Shown: positions 1-8,447 of the stretch, piece by piece
Layout of the letters: each line of letters begins with the position of its first letter
Numbering within the stretch: the stretch's first letter is position 1
Source: Polaromonas sp. C04
GTDB taxonomy: Bacteria; Pseudomonadota; Gammaproteobacteria; Burkholderiales; Burkholderiaceae_C
NCBI RefSeq assembly: GCF_002002705.1
Contig: NZ_MUNS01000025.1
Span: 62,001 to 126,000 of the forward strand
Direction: 5' to 3'
Length of the DNA: 64,000 nt
The notes under the pieces: generated by a model
Database searches by the model: none
What the model was told of the DNA's origin: nothing
The model's input: the letters and a program-made list of their open reading frames with translations, nothing else
Position numbers and translations under genes: made by a program

Positions 1-168
1 GGACACGCGGTTTACAAGGGCATCCTGCAAACGGCCGAGTCCAGCGGCGCAGACCTCATCGTCATGGGCTCCCATGGCCGGCGCGGCATTGAAAAGCTGA
101 TGCTCGGCAGCGTCGCGCAGCGCGTCGTGTCACACGCGCACGTGCCGGTGCTCGTAGTGCGCAGCTGA
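1..168 (+). CDS. Universal stress protein (UspA family), C-terminal part only
   Basis: The reading frame is open from the first base of the window, so the start lies outside. The last 55 residues carry the UspA nucleotide-binding signature: GSHGRRG, then LMLGSVAQRVV, then the closing strand VPVLVV. This is the G-x2-G-x9-G-S pattern of ATP-binding Usp proteins, which are small cytoplasmic proteins linked to stress survival. Nothing can be said about its promoter or about a possible tandem Usp domain upstream. Confidence 0.85.
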   Translation, partial: GHAVYKGILQTAESSGADLIVMGSHGRRGIEKLMLGSVAQRVVSHAHVPVLVVRS

Positions 169-187
169 GCCCGCGCCAGTCAAAAAA

Positions 188-943
188 TCAGTCGCGCACA
201 TCGCCCACCGGGTTAGCGCCAAAGTTGGCGCGGGCAAGATAGCCGAGCACGCGCGCCGCGGCCTCGGCCGGTGACGTCAACTGGCCGTTCGCCTTCAGGT
301 TGGCGAAATTGTGTTGATCCGGAAAGTTCGTCGCATCGGCGCCGCGCAACTGCACCTGCATGTCGGTGTCGATCACGCCGGGAGCCAGCGAGCAGACGGC
401 CGCACCATGGGGCTTGAGTGCTTCGTCCAGGGCCACGCAGCGGGTGAAGTGATCCATGCCTGCCTTGGCCGCGCAATAGGCCGCCTGCGAGGCCATGGCC
501 CGGCGCCCCAGGCCCGAAGAAATGTTCAGCACCTTGCGGGCGCCCGCCCAATGCTCCGTGGCATGCAGGAAGGCCGCGGTGAGCTGCATGGGCGCCTCCA
601 GCCCGACGCGCAAGGCATGTGCCAGATCGGCGGCGTCTGCGTCGCTCAGCGGACCGATACGCGGCACCACACCGGCATTGTTGATCAGGGTGGCGCTGGT
701 GAAGGAGGTGCCGTCTTGTTGATCCAGCCACTGCTGGAGCCGTGTGCTGGCCTCGAGGCCGAGGGCCAGATCCTGCGACCACTGCACCAGAGTGGCGCCC
801 GCGGCCCTGGCCTGGACGGCCAGCGCCTCGTTGGTGGCGCGGGCGATGCACAGCAAGGTATGGTCCGGCTGGAGCAGTTGCTCTGCGATGGCCAGGCCCA
901 TGCCGCGCGAGGCCCCGGTGATGATGTAAAGATGTTGGTTCAT
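188..943 (-). CDS. SDR family NAD(P)-dependent oxidoreductase
   Basis: A 251-residue short-chain dehydrogenase/reductase. The N-terminal cofactor loop is TGASRGMG, the NNAG motif follows near residue 90, the catalytic serine is in ISSGLG and the YCAAK motif gives the Tyr/Lys pair. The size and the helix after YCAAK resemble sepiapterin-reductase-like or benzil-reductase-like SDRs, but the substrate cannot be read from sequence. The ATG at 943 is preferred over an in-frame GTG three codons upstream. The stop lies 20 bp from the Usp gene (convergent). Confidence 0.85.
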   Translation of the reverse strand: MNQHLYIITGASRGMGLAIAEQLLQPDHTLLCIARATNEALAVQARAAGATLVQWSQDLALGLEASTRLQQWLDQQDGTSFTSATLINNAGVVPRIGPLSDADAADLAHALRVGLEAPMQLTAAFLHATEHWAGARKVLNISSGLGRRAMASQAAYCAAKAGMDHFTRCVALDEALKPHGAAVCSLAPGVIDTDMQVQLRGADATNFPDQHNFANLKANGQLTSPAEAAARVLGYLARANFGANPVGDVRD

Positions 944-959
944 GTTCCGCACTTTAGCG

Positions 960-1640
960 CTAGAAGGGCGCAGGGCTTTCGAATGCCAGGGTTTCCCCGG
1001 TGACGGGGTGTGTCAGCGTCAGCGCGCAGGCGTGCAGCAGCAGGCGGCTGGCCCTGGCTTGCACCGGGGCGCTGGCGTAGAGCGTATCGCCGATGATCGG
1101 ATGTCCCAGCGCCTGCAAATGGACGCGCAACTGGTGCGAGCGCCCCGTGATGGGCGCCAGCTCCAGGCGCGTCGTGTTGGCTGGGGCGTCATGCGCCAGC
1201 ACACGCCAGCGCGTGATGCTCGGCTTGCCCTGCAGGGCATCGATCATGCGCAATGGGCGCCTCGGCCAGTCCACGATGATCGGCAGGTCGATCACGCCCC
1301 AGCCATCGGGCGCATCGGCCGGTGGCGACAGGCGTCCGCCGACCACCGCCTGGTAACGCTTGCAAACCTCGCGATCGGCGAAGGCCTTGCTCAAGCTGCG
1401 CTGCGCACGAATCCCCCGCGCCATCAGCATCAGGCCCGACGTTGCCATGTCCAGCCGGTGCACGACGAGTGCATCCGCAAACAGGGCTTGTACCCGGGTG
1501 CTCAGCGCGTCCTGTTTGTCGGCACCGCGCCCGCGCCCGGGCACGGCGAGCAGGCCGGCGGGCTTGTCCAGCACCAGCAGGGCATCGTCAAAATACAGGG
1601 GCTCCACCAGCGGCGGGGTTGCAGGAGATGGGGCGTTCAC
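960..1640 (-). CDS. rluA: RluA-family RNA pseudouridine synthase
   Basis: A 226-residue protein without an S4 domain, as in the short RluA subfamily (E. coli RluA is about 219 residues). It begins with the substrate-loop motif [16 protein letters not shown] and has the catalytic [10 protein letters not shown], whose Asp is the nucleophile-like residue of the family. The C-terminal [17 protein letters not shown] is the other family signature. RluA modifies 23S rRNA U746 and tRNA U32. The family is certain; the exact targets are inferred from length. The start overlaps the stop of the VF530 gene (ATGA), so the two are probably cotranscribed. Confidence 0.85.
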   Translation of the reverse strand: MNAPSPATPPLVEPLYFDDALLVLDKPAGLLAVPGRGRGADKQDALSTRVQALFADALVVHRLDMATSGLMLMARGIRAQRSLSKAFADREVCKRYQAVVGGRLSPPADAPDGWGVIDLPIIVDWPRRPLRMIDALQGKPSITRWRVLAHDAPANTTRLELAPITGRSHQLRVHLQALGHPIIGDTLYASAPVQARASRLLLHACALTLTHPVTGETLAFESPAPF

Positions 1641-1873
1641 GCCTGCTGCCGTTTGCTATCGCGCAGCATGAAAAGGTACAAGCCCTCGACTTTTTCCCGC
1701 GCCCAGGGCGTTTTGCGCAGGAACTTCAGACTGGAGGCGATGCTGGGGTCGCTGGTGAAACAGCGGATGTTGATGCGCTCGCCCAAACCGGCCCAGCCGT
1801 ACTGGGCCACCAGCGCGCCCAGCAGCGTCTCCAGCGTGAGGCCATGCAGCGGATTGCGCGGCTGCGCGGTCAT
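1637..1873 (-). CDS. VF530 family (DUF2132) small DNA-binding-like protein
   Basis: A 78-residue protein with the conserved core [12 protein letters not shown], then [15 protein letters not shown] and a [14 protein letters not shown] segment, which I recognise as the VF530/DUF2132 family. A structure of a family member suggested DNA binding; the biological role is not established. It overlaps the downstream pseudouridine synthase start by four bases. Confidence 0.8.
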   Translation of the reverse strand: MTAQPRNPLHGLTLETLLGALVAQYGWAGLGERINIRCFTSDPSIASSLKFLRKTPWAREKVEGLYLFMLRDSKRQQA

Positions 1874-1882
1874 GGCGGGCGA

Positions 1883-2023
1883 CTATTTCTTCAGTTTGCC
1901 GCGCACCGGCACCACGGTGGTGATGGTGGGCCGCACGGCATCGGGCGAGACGGGTTTGGGGGGTGACAAGTCCTTCTTGGGCTTCTTCACTTGCTTGTTG
2001 CTCTTTTGTTCGCCTTTGGGCAT
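1883..2023 (-). CDS. Small Lys-rich conserved hypothetical protein (46 aa)
   Basis: A 46-residue ORF starting at the ATG at 2023 with a clear ribosome binding site (GGAG seven bases upstream). It begins MPKGEQKSNKQVKKPKKD and ends in a basic RGKLKK. The pattern of a short start, K/N-rich basic stretch and Pro-Lys motifs is one I recall from many small unannotated betaproteobacterial proteins. No function is known. The high positive charge could mean nucleic-acid or ribosome association, but that is inference. It lies 9 bp upstream of the VF530 gene on the same strand, so it is probably the first gene of a small operon with VF530 and the pseudouridine synthase. Confidence 0.6.
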   Translation of the reverse strand: MPKGEQKSNKQVKKPKKDLSPPKPVSPDAVRPTITTVVPVRGKLKK

Positions 2024-2110
2024 GGTATTTCTCCAGTAGTGATGCGGCTATTGTGCCGCCGATCCAGGCTGTTTTGCGGGCCGTGCCCGATTGCGCTGCG
2101 AGGTCGCCCT

Positions 2111-3421
2111 TCAGTGCAGCTTGATGCGCGGCCGGTAGGTGTGGTCGAGCAATTCCGACAAGGTGATCAGCAAGGTTTTTCGCAGGCCCCCGAGTGCAAA
2201 CTGATGCTGCTTGTGCAGGCCCCAGTACATCAGTTTGGCCAACTGTCCTTCGATGAAAAAACTGCCCTTGGTCAGGCTCCCCATCAGGCTGCCGACCGAC
2301 GAATACTCGGCCAGCGACACCAACGAGCCCTGGTCCGTGTACACGAAGGCAGGGACCGCCTTGCCGGCCGTCAACTGGGGCAGCGCGCGCACCAGGTACA
2401 TGGCCTGCTGGTAGGCCGCCTGTGCGCGTGGCGGCACCCAGGTGCCATCGGGCTGCTGGTACGCCGCGCAATCGCCAAAGGCGTAGATGCTGGCGTCAAA
2501 GGTGCTTTGCAGGTTGCCATTGACGAGCAGTTGATTGAGTTTGTTGGTCTGCAGCGGCTGCTCGCCGCCCAGGGTCTTGAGGAAATCCGCCGCCTTGACG
2601 CCGGCGGCCCAGACCGTGATGGTCGATGGAATCATCTTGCCGCTGGCCATCTTCAGGCCGTCAGCCGTCACCTCGACGACTTTTTCGTTCGTATGCACCT
2701 CCACCGACAGCTTGCGCAACTCGCGCAGCGCGGCCTCGCCCAGCCGCTGCGGCAGTTGTGACAACAGGCGCGGCGCAGCCTCCACCAGCACCAGTTGCAG
2801 GTCCTTTTCGGGGTGGATGTAGTCAAACCCGAAGTTGGCCAGCAGGCGCGCCGAGGCATGCAGTTCGGCCGCCAGCTCGACGCCGGTCGCACCCCCGCCG
2901 ACGATGGTCACCGTCAGGCGCCCGCTGCCTGCGGTGCGCGGAACGGCCTGGGCGCGGATGCAGGCATTGATCAGCCGGTCGTTGAAGCGCTTGGCGGCCT
3001 GCGGCGTGTCGAGTTTGATCGTGTGCCGGGCGGCCCCCGGCGTGCCGAAGTCGTTGGTCTGACTGCCGATGGCAATCACCAGGGTGTCATAAGCCACCTG
3101 CTGCGCGGGCGTGATCTCGGCGCCGGCTTCGTCATGGCTGGCCGCGAGCTGCACCGTCTTGCCGGCACGGTCGATTCCAACCAGGGTGCCGAGCCGGAAC
3201 TTGAAGTGGTTCCAGCGTGCCTGCGCCAGGTATTCGATTTCTTCCGCGTGGGTGTCGTAGCTGCCGGCCGCCAGTTGATGCAGCAGCGGCTTCCAGACGT
3301 GGGTGCGGGCCGAATCGACCAGGGTGATTTCGGCCAGCCCCTTGCGGCCCAGACGTTTGCCCAGTTGCGTCGCGAGGGCCAGTCCTCCGGCGCCCCCGCC
3401 CACGATGACGATGCGTTGCAT
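2111..3421 (-). CDS. ndh: Type II NADH dehydrogenase (NAD(P)/FAD-dependent oxidoreductase)
   Basis: A 436-residue flavoprotein, about the length of E. coli Ndh (434). The FAD-binding Rossmann motif GGGAGGLALA opens the protein and a second dinucleotide fold, VGGGATGVELAAEL, near residue 170 binds NADH. The ATG-type motif AFGDCAA precedes a C-terminal amphipathic/hydrophobic segment that usually attaches the enzyme to the inner membrane. It would pass electrons from NADH to quinone without pumping protons. The gene stands alone. Confidence 0.88.
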   Translation of the reverse strand: MQRIVIVGGGAGGLALATQLGKRLGRKGLAEITLVDSARTHVWKPLLHQLAAGSYDTHAEEIEYLAQARWNHFKFRLGTLVGIDRAGKTVQLAASHDEAGAEITPAQQVAYDTLVIAIGSQTNDFGTPGAARHTIKLDTPQAAKRFNDRLINACIRAQAVPRTAGSGRLTVTIVGGGATGVELAAELHASARLLANFGFDYIHPEKDLQLVLVEAAPRLLSQLPQRLGEAALRELRKLSVEVHTNEKVVEVTADGLKMASGKMIPSTITVWAAGVKAADFLKTLGGEQPLQTNKLNQLLVNGNLQSTFDASIYAFGDCAAYQQPDGTWVPPRAQAAYQQAMYLVRALPQLTAGKAVPAFVYTDQGSLVSLAEYSSVGSLMGSLTKGSFFIEGQLAKLMYWGLHKQHQFALGGLRKTLLITLSELLDHTYRPRIKLH

Positions 3422-3457
3422 ATGCGGCTCTTTTTGTAGTGGCCCGTCAGCTTGAGG

Positions 3458-4219
3458 TCATTTTGACGGCTGGCTTTGCATCACCGCGATCGCCGCGCCG
3501 AGCGGATCGACCAGCACGCTGAAGCGGCCGATGCCCGCAATGTCGCGCGGCGGCATCGCGATCCGTGCACCCAGCGACTGTGCTTTTGCGGCCGAGGCGT
3601 CGCAGTCGGCCACGCGCACATAAGGCAGCCAGTTCGAACCGTCATTGGGCTGCGGGGCCTTCATCAGGCCGGCCCGTGGTATGCCATCCTTTTTGAGCAG
3701 GTAGTAGGTCCCCATCGGCCCCATGTCCATGCCTTCGCTGGTGAAGCCGAAGGCACTCTCGTAGTAGGTCAGGGCCTTCTTTTCATCGGTCGTCACCAGC
3801 TCGCTCCAGTACCAGTCGCCCACGGCGATTTCGGCGGCATCGGGCGGGTCGCCTCGCGTGCTTTTCCAGATGACGAATTCGGCTCCGGTCGGGTCGGCCA
3901 GCAAGGCGCCACAGCCGACGGCACCGTACTCGATGGGCGGCATGAGGGGTTTGCCGCCAGCGGCAATTGCGTCCCTGAACGAGGCATCGATGTCCGGTAC
4001 GGACAGGTAGGGCATCCACCGCACGGGGGTGCCCACCGGCGCTTCCCGAAAGCCGCCGATGCCGTGTCCGCCGTGATGAATCATCGGATAGGGAACGCTG
4101 TCCGGTATCTCGACCGTATTGGTGCGCCAGCCGAACAGCGCGTCGTAGAAGGCGCGGGCCCTGGGAATGTCGCGCGACAGGTGCTCAAACCAGACGAATT
4201 TGCCGTGATGGTAGTCCAT
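3458..4219 (-). CDS. VOC family protein with two glyoxalase-like domains
   Basis: A 253-residue protein made of two consecutive VOC modules (about residues 5-120 and 130-250). Each has the FYDALFGW/YYESAFGF-type helix followed by the beta-strand pattern of glyoxalase/bleomycin-resistance/dioxygenase folds. The arrangement is typical of hydroxylase-like VOC proteins of unknown substrate. It lies 15 bp downstream of the triheme cytochrome gene on the same strand and could be the last gene of that unit. Confidence 0.8.
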   Translation of the reverse strand: MDYHHGKFVWFEHLSRDIPRARAFYDALFGWRTNTVEIPDSVPYPMIHHGGHGIGGFREAPVGTPVRWMPYLSVPDIDASFRDAIAAGGKPLMPPIEYGAVGCGALLADPTGAEFVIWKSTRGDPPDAAEIAVGDWYWSELVTTDEKKALTYYESAFGFTSEGMDMGPMGTYYLLKKDGIPRAGLMKAPQPNDGSNWLPYVRVADCDASAAKAQSLGARIAMPPRDIAGIGRFSVLVDPLGAAIAVMQSQPSK

Positions 4220-4234
4220 GGGGTGCTCCTCGAT

Positions 4235-5536
4235 TCAAGGCGTTGCGTTGCTGCGCAAGCGGTTGACTTCCACTTCGGTGACCTGCTCGGCCTGGTTGCC
4301 CCAGGACGTGCGGATGTGGGTCAGCACGGCGGCGATATCGGCGTCGCTCAAGACCAGCACGTAGGGCGGCATGCCGAACGGGCGTGGGTTGCCTCTCGTG
4401 GCCGGCGGGAAGCCACCATACAAAACCATTTGCACCAGGTTGGCAGGGGAGTCCATCGTGACAAAGCGGTTGCCGGCCAGCGTCGGGTACGCATGGGGCA
4501 CCCCCTGGCCGGTGTCGCCGTGGCACTGGGCGCAGTTGTCCTTGTACAGCCTGGCGCCCAGCAGGGCCACGGCGGGATTGACCGGGGTGTGCGCGCGTGC
4601 TGCAGGCAATACGTCCGCATGCCTGGCGGGCAAGGCCTTCAGATACTGGGCCATGGCGACCAGATCTTCCTGCGACAAATACTGGGTGCCACGCAGCACC
4701 GCCTCGGCCATCGGACCGGTGACCCAGCCGTGGCGGGTCGCACCGGTTTTGAACAGCTCGACGATGTGCGGTATGTCCCAGTCGGCCACGCCCGCCTCGA
4801 GCGGCGATTCCAGCGACGGCGCGTACCAGTTTTGCAGTGGAATCAGGCCGCCGGCCAGGTCCAGCGAACTGGACGTGGCCCCCAGCGCGTTGCGCGCGCC
4901 GTGGCAGGCACTGCAATGGCCCAGGCCCTGCACCAGGTAGGCGCCGCGGTTCCATTCGGCCGTACGGGTGGGGTTGGACACATAGGCACCGGGCTTGAAA
5001 AACAGGGCGCGCCATACCGCCAGTGCCGCCTGCGTGCTGTAGGGCCAGCGCAGCGCATGCGGGCGGTTGGCCTGATGCACCGGCGCCAGCGTGCGCAGCC
5101 AGGCATAGATCGCATCGGAGTCTTCGCGCGTGACCTGCGTGTAATTGGTGTACGGGAACGCCGGATAGAGCAGGCGGCCGTCCTTGGCGCGGCCATTGTG
5201 CAGGGCGCGCCAGAAATACGCGGACGACCAGCTGCCAATGCCGGTCTCGTTATCGGGTGTGAGGTTGGAGGTGTACACGGTGCCGAAGGGCGTGGGCAAA
5301 CCCAGCCCCCCCGCGAAAGCCGCGCCGCCGCGTGCGGTGTGGCAGGCCATGCAGTCGCCGGCCCGCGCCAGGTATTCGCCGCGCGTCACGGTGGCGGGCG
5401 CCGGCGCACCGGCCGATGCCGCTGCCATCGGGGCCGACACATCGGGCTCGTCCCGCACATTCAGGTGCCACACCAGGGCCGCCAGGCCGGCCAGCACGAC
5501 CACGCCACCGAGCAGTGTGATGCCGAGCTTCTTCAT
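4235..5536 (-). CDS. Membrane-anchored triheme c-type cytochrome
   Basis: A 433-residue protein with one N-terminal hydrophobic helix (about residues 5-24) and three heme c sites: CMACH (about residue 62), CSACH (about 209) and CAQCH (about 338). Three heme sites with this spacing match the cytochrome subunits of periplasmic alcohol, gluconate or nicotinate-type dehydrogenases, which pass electrons to the quinone pool or terminal oxidase. No dehydrogenase subunit is adjacent, so the donor is unknown. The start overlaps the stop of the diheme cytochrome (ATGA), indicating translational coupling. Confidence 0.85.
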   Translation of the reverse strand: MKKLGITLLGGVVVLAGLAALVWHLNVRDEPDVSAPMAAASAGAPAPATVTRGEYLARAGDCMACHTARGGAAFAGGLGLPTPFGTVYTSNLTPDNETGIGSWSSAYFWRALHNGRAKDGRLLYPAFPYTNYTQVTREDSDAIYAWLRTLAPVHQANRPHALRWPYSTQAALAVWRALFFKPGAYVSNPTRTAEWNRGAYLVQGLGHCSACHGARNALGATSSSLDLAGGLIPLQNWYAPSLESPLEAGVADWDIPHIVELFKTGATRHGWVTGPMAEAVLRGTQYLSQEDLVAMAQYLKALPARHADVLPAARAHTPVNPAVALLGARLYKDNCAQCHGDTGQGVPHAYPTLAGNRFVTMDSPANLVQMVLYGGFPPATRGNPRPFGMPPYVLVLSDADIAAVLTHIRTSWGNQAEQVTEVEVNRLRSNATP

Positions 5537-6294
5537 GGTTTGGCCCCTTCAGGCGGAGGCGCGCTGCCGCATGGCAACGGCAAGGGGCTTGGCAGCGACG
5601 TTGCCGGGTGCGTGTCGGCCGGCAGCGCCTGCGTCGCCAGCCAGCTGGACGCGGCATTCACTTCGGCCAGGCTGAGCCGCTGCGCCACCTTGGCCATGCA
5701 GTCGGGCGCGTGGGCGCGGCGCTGCCCGGTCCGAAACGAGCCCATCTGGCCGTTGATGTAGTCGCGCGGCAACCCGAGCAGACCCGGAATGTTGGGCGCC
5801 ACGCCCGTGAGCGCCTGTCCATGGCACTGCACGCAGGCCGGAATCTGGCGCGCCGGGTCGCCCTGGGTGACCAGCAGCTGCCCCTGACGCAGCACCTCGG
5901 GCGTGGCGGCCAGCTGCGCCGCGGAGGACGGCGGCGGGTAGGGCACGTCGATTGAGGAAAAGTACTGCGCGATCTCCATCAGGTAAGCGTCCGACAGCAG
6001 GTCCACCATGCCGGTCATCAAGCCGTAGTGGCGGCGCCCCTCGCGAAAGTTGATCAACTGGTTGTACAGGTAGCCCGCCGGTTTGCCCGCGATGCGCGGG
6101 TAGTAGCCGTCCGGCCCGGCCCGGCCCTGCTGGCCGTGGCAGGCCGTGCACGCCTGTGTGCGCTGGGCAATGGTGTCCTCAAAAGGCGCGGCCGCCAGAG
6201 CGATGCGGGTGCAACCGAGCGCGAGCAAGGCCAGCGTGGCGAACAAGAGGTTCGAAAAAAGAGGGCGTTGGAGTTTCACGATGGACGAAATCAT
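5533..6294 (-). CDS. Diheme c-type cytochrome (cytochrome c4-like)
   Basis: A 253-residue exported protein. Residues 1-35 form a signal sequence ending near ALAAAPF. CTACH (about residue 48) and CVQCH (about residue 153) mark two cytochrome c domains of similar size, as in c4-type cytochromes. It lies directly upstream of, and overlaps, the triheme cytochrome, with which it probably forms one periplasmic electron-transfer chain. The more distant 2Fe-2S ferredoxin on the same strand may belong to the same unit. Confidence 0.82.
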   Translation of the reverse strand: MISSIVKLQRPLFSNLLFATLALLALGCTRIALAAAPFEDTIAQRTQACTACHGQQGRAGPDGYYPRIAGKPAGYLYNQLINFREGRRHYGLMTGMVDLLSDAYLMEIAQYFSSIDVPYPPPSSAAQLAATPEVLRQGQLLVTQGDPARQIPACVQCHGQALTGVAPNIPGLLGLPRDYINGQMGSFRTGQRRAHAPDCMAKVAQRLSLAEVNAASSWLATQALPADTHPATSLPSPLPLPCGSAPPPEGAKP

Positions 6295-6372
6295 GCCTCA
6301 TCAAAGGCGGGTTTGAAAGTTCTGTGCCGTGTGGCCCCGGTTGGGCTGGCGTGCGCGACCGACCTATTTCAA

Positions 6373-6432
6373 CAAAAAAGGCCTGAAGCCAAGCAATGGC
6401 GTTGGTAGTTAGCTATGCTAAATGTAGCGACC
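6373..6432 (-). repeat. R1 dispersed palindromic element, intergenic copy
   Basis: In minus-strand orientation this copy reads a GGTCGCTA arm, a short A/T-rich loop, CATAGCTA, a variable stretch with GGCTTCAGGCC, and a final T-run. It matches the other R1 copies in order and spacing. It fills most of the gap between the diheme cytochrome and ferredoxin genes, and its edge abuts the ferredoxin stop codon. Confidence 0.6.
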
Positions 6433-6734
6433 TATCGACTGGACAACTCGATAACGACACTCGATGTTGGGTAGGCCACGCACGGCAAGATCCAGCCTTC
6501 CTGCTTTTCCTCAAGGCTCAGCCCCGGCCATTCGATCCGGTAAACCACACGCCCCTGGCGCAGGCGGCAGATACAGGTGCGGCAGGTGCCGTTGCGGCAG
6601 GAACTGGGCAGCACGATGCCGGCGCGCAACGCGGCTTGCAGCAGCGGCAGATCGGCCGGCGCATCGAAGCGCAAGCCCGCGGGCTCCAGGCGCGCGTCGA
6701 AAATTTCGACCGGCTGCCCCTCGCCCAGGCTCAT
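6432..6734 (-). CDS. Plant-type [2Fe-2S] ferredoxin
   Basis: A 100-residue protein with the cluster-binding pattern C-x4-C-x2-C in SSCRNGTCRTC and the fourth cysteine in WILPCVAYP, the layout of plant-type ferredoxin domains. It is cytoplasmic (no signal). Such single-domain proteins feed reductases or oxygenases; no oxygenase is adjacent, so the partner is unknown. The UAG stop sits at the edge of an R1 repeat. It lies upstream of two c-type cytochromes on the same strand. Confidence 0.8.
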   Translation of the reverse strand: MSLGEGQPVEIFDARLEPAGLRFDAPADLPLLQAALRAGIVLPSSCRNGTCRTCICRLRQGRVVYRIEWPGLSLEEKQEGWILPCVAYPTSSVVIELSSR

Positions 6735-6771
6735 CAGGCAGCCTCCGCACTACGGGGATCGGCCCTGCGGC

Positions 6772-7425
6772 TCATGCCGGCCCGCCGTGCGTTGACGAAT
6801 GGCCCTGCTCTGCCCTCCCGAACACCAGCAGCAGATTGTTGGCCGGCATCGCGATCTGCTCGCGCAGCCGCAGGCCGGCCTGGGCCGCCTCGTGTGCCAC
6901 GTCGGCCAGATGCCGGATGCCCCAGGCCGGGTTGCGCGCGCGCAGGCTCTGGTCAAAGGCCAGGTTGCCGGGCGCGGTGGCGACGCCGTCCACCAGATAC
7001 GGGCCGTAGGTCAGCAGCACGCCATGCGGTGCCAGGTGCCGCGCGGCGCCACGCATCAGCGCCGCGCAGGTCGGCCACGGCGCAATGTGCAGCATGTTGG
7101 CGCAGAAGATGGCGTCCACCACACCGACACCGGGCCAGTCCCCGTCCATCACATCCAGACGAACCGGCGGGCGCACGTTGGCCGGCAGACCACCGGAGTC
7201 ACCCTGCGCACACCAGGCGGTGATCGACGCCAGCGCATCCGCCTGCGGGTCGCTCGGCTGCCAGGTCCAGCCCGGCAGGCCAGAGGCGAAGTGGGCCACA
7301 TGCTGCCCCGTGCCGCTGGCAATCTCCAGCGCCGTGCCGTGCCTGGGCAGCAGACGCTGCAAGACTTCCAGAATGGGTTGCCGATTGCGTTCGGCGGCGG
7401 GGCTGTGCTGGCGCAAATCGCTCAT
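6772..7425 (-). CDS. DUF938 family SAM-dependent methyltransferase-like protein
   Basis: A 217-residue protein starting MSDLRQHSPAAERNRQPI, with the motif I loop LEIASGTGQHVAHFA and a downstream FCANMLHIAPW. This is the DUF938 signature and predicts a class I methyltransferase fold with unknown substrate. The frame stays open 48 codons further upstream, but that extension is encoded by an R2 repeat and is not part of the family, so the ATG at 7425 is chosen. The gene is followed by the 2Fe-2S ferredoxin 37 bp downstream. Confidence 0.8.
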   Translation of the reverse strand: MSDLRQHSPAAERNRQPILEVLQRLLPRHGTALEIASGTGQHVAHFASGLPGWTWQPSDPQADALASITAWCAQGDSGGLPANVRPPVRLDVMDGDWPGVGVVDAIFCANMLHIAPWPTCAALMRGAARHLAPHGVLLTYGPYLVDGVATAPGNLAFDQSLRARNPAWGIRHLADVAHEAAQAGLRLREQIAMPANNLLLVFGRAEQGHSSTHGGPA

Positions 7426-7430
7426 GTGAG

Positions 7431-7510
7431 CCCCCGCGCTTGCCACTGCGTGTGCTGCGCTGCCCCCCGGGGGGACGCAACTTGCTCGGGGCGGCCCGTC
7501 GCTGCGTTCA
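7431..7510 (+). repeat. R2 GC-rich dispersed repeat
   Basis: This copy runs from CCACTGCGTGTG through a GCCCCCCGGGGGG palindrome to GGGGCGGCCCGTCG and a TTCA that provides the stop codon of the upstream gene. It shares order and content with the copies at 47858-47940 and 63493-63575. It fills the whole spacer between two minus-strand genes. Confidence 0.65.
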
Positions 7511-8272
7511 TGAGCGTGGCGCGCTGGAGCCCAGCAGTTTCCCGAACTCGGTGCCAAACCGGTGCGCATCGCCGGGCCAGCGCGCCGACAGGTAGCGTCC
7601 GTCGAGTACCGTAAAGCCGGGCTGCAGGTTGCCGGGGCTGTCGCGCCTGAGCGCCGGCGGGCCCTTGATGAAGTCGGACGGGCGCGCCAGCGCGCGCTTG
7701 ACCTCGCCTTCGACGCACTCGGCGTAGGTGCGGTAGTAGCGTCCGAGCCAGGTGCAGGTGGCCGCCCAGGCGCTCATCTCCAGCAGCCTGGTCAGTGCGG
7801 TCGTCGTCTTGCCCGACAGCACCGACTGGCCGGCCTTGTCGCGCGAGCGCGCGGCCAGCAGCACGCCGTGGCAAATGGCGCCCACGGGCTTGTCCTGCGC
7901 AAAGAACTCCGCCACGTGCGTCTGCAGCAAGGTTGACTCCAGATAGGGCCGCATGCCGGGCGCATGGCCGCCCGCCAGCAGCAGGGCATCGAAGTTGCGG
8001 GTCTTGATGTCCGCATAGCGCAGTGGCTGGCGGAAGGCCTCGCTGCGCGCCATCGCCTCGTAGGCGCGCCGGCCGTTGGCATCGGCCATCAGGATCGGCG
8101 CCAGCAGGCCCAGTCCCTGGCCCGTGAGCATGCGCGGATCGGCCTGGCCGGGCGTGCCGTCCGGCGTGGCAAACACCAGGCGATGGCCGAGCGAGGCGAG
8201 GATTTGCCACGGCACGGCGGCCTCGGTCGGGTCGAAGTCGGTGGCCGGGATCGGGACAAGAAGGGTCGCCAT
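7508..8272 (-). CDS. DJ-1/PfpI family (type 1 glutamine amidotransferase-like) protein
   Basis: A 254-residue protein of the DJ-1/PfpI superfamily. The strand-loop LLLAGGHAPGMRPY and the nucleophile elbow AICHGVLLAA (Cys as putative nucleophile) are clear. It is longer than typical PfpI proteins and resembles the larger bacterial type 1 amidotransferase-domain proteins of unknown function. The start at 8272 (ATG, AAAGG upstream) is preferred to a GTG seven codons earlier. The stop codon lies in an R2 repeat. Confidence 0.78.
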   Translation of the reverse strand: MATLLVPIPATDFDPTEAAVPWQILASLGHRLVFATPDGTPGQADPRMLTGQGLGLLAPILMADANGRRAYEAMARSEAFRQPLRYADIKTRNFDALLLAGGHAPGMRPYLESTLLQTHVAEFFAQDKPVGAICHGVLLAARSRDKAGQSVLSGKTTTALTRLLEMSAWAATCTWLGRYYRTYAECVEGEVKRALARPSDFIKGPPALRRDSPGNLQPGFTVLDGRYLSARWPGDAHRFGTEFGKLLGSSAPRS

Positions 8273-8447
8273 AAAGCCTTTGCGTTGCGACACCGATTAT
8301 CCCTTTCGCGCAGCGGCGCGCCAGGCAGCAAAAGACAATGCCTGGCCTGGCACCGCCATCGTGTGATCAGAATGACGAGGGCGGCTTTTGCGGCGACAAT
8401 TCTGCTCCCTTTGAATTTTCAATCCCCAATTTCACAAGTCACCCGTC

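Noticed and set aside
942-2039. Plus-strand frame over the pseudouridine synthase and VF530 genes
   Set aside because: It is the antisense of two conserved genes.
7426-7569. N-terminal extension of the DUF938 protein
   Set aside because: These 48 codons are encoded by R2 and the end of the next gene; the family start is the ATG at 7425.
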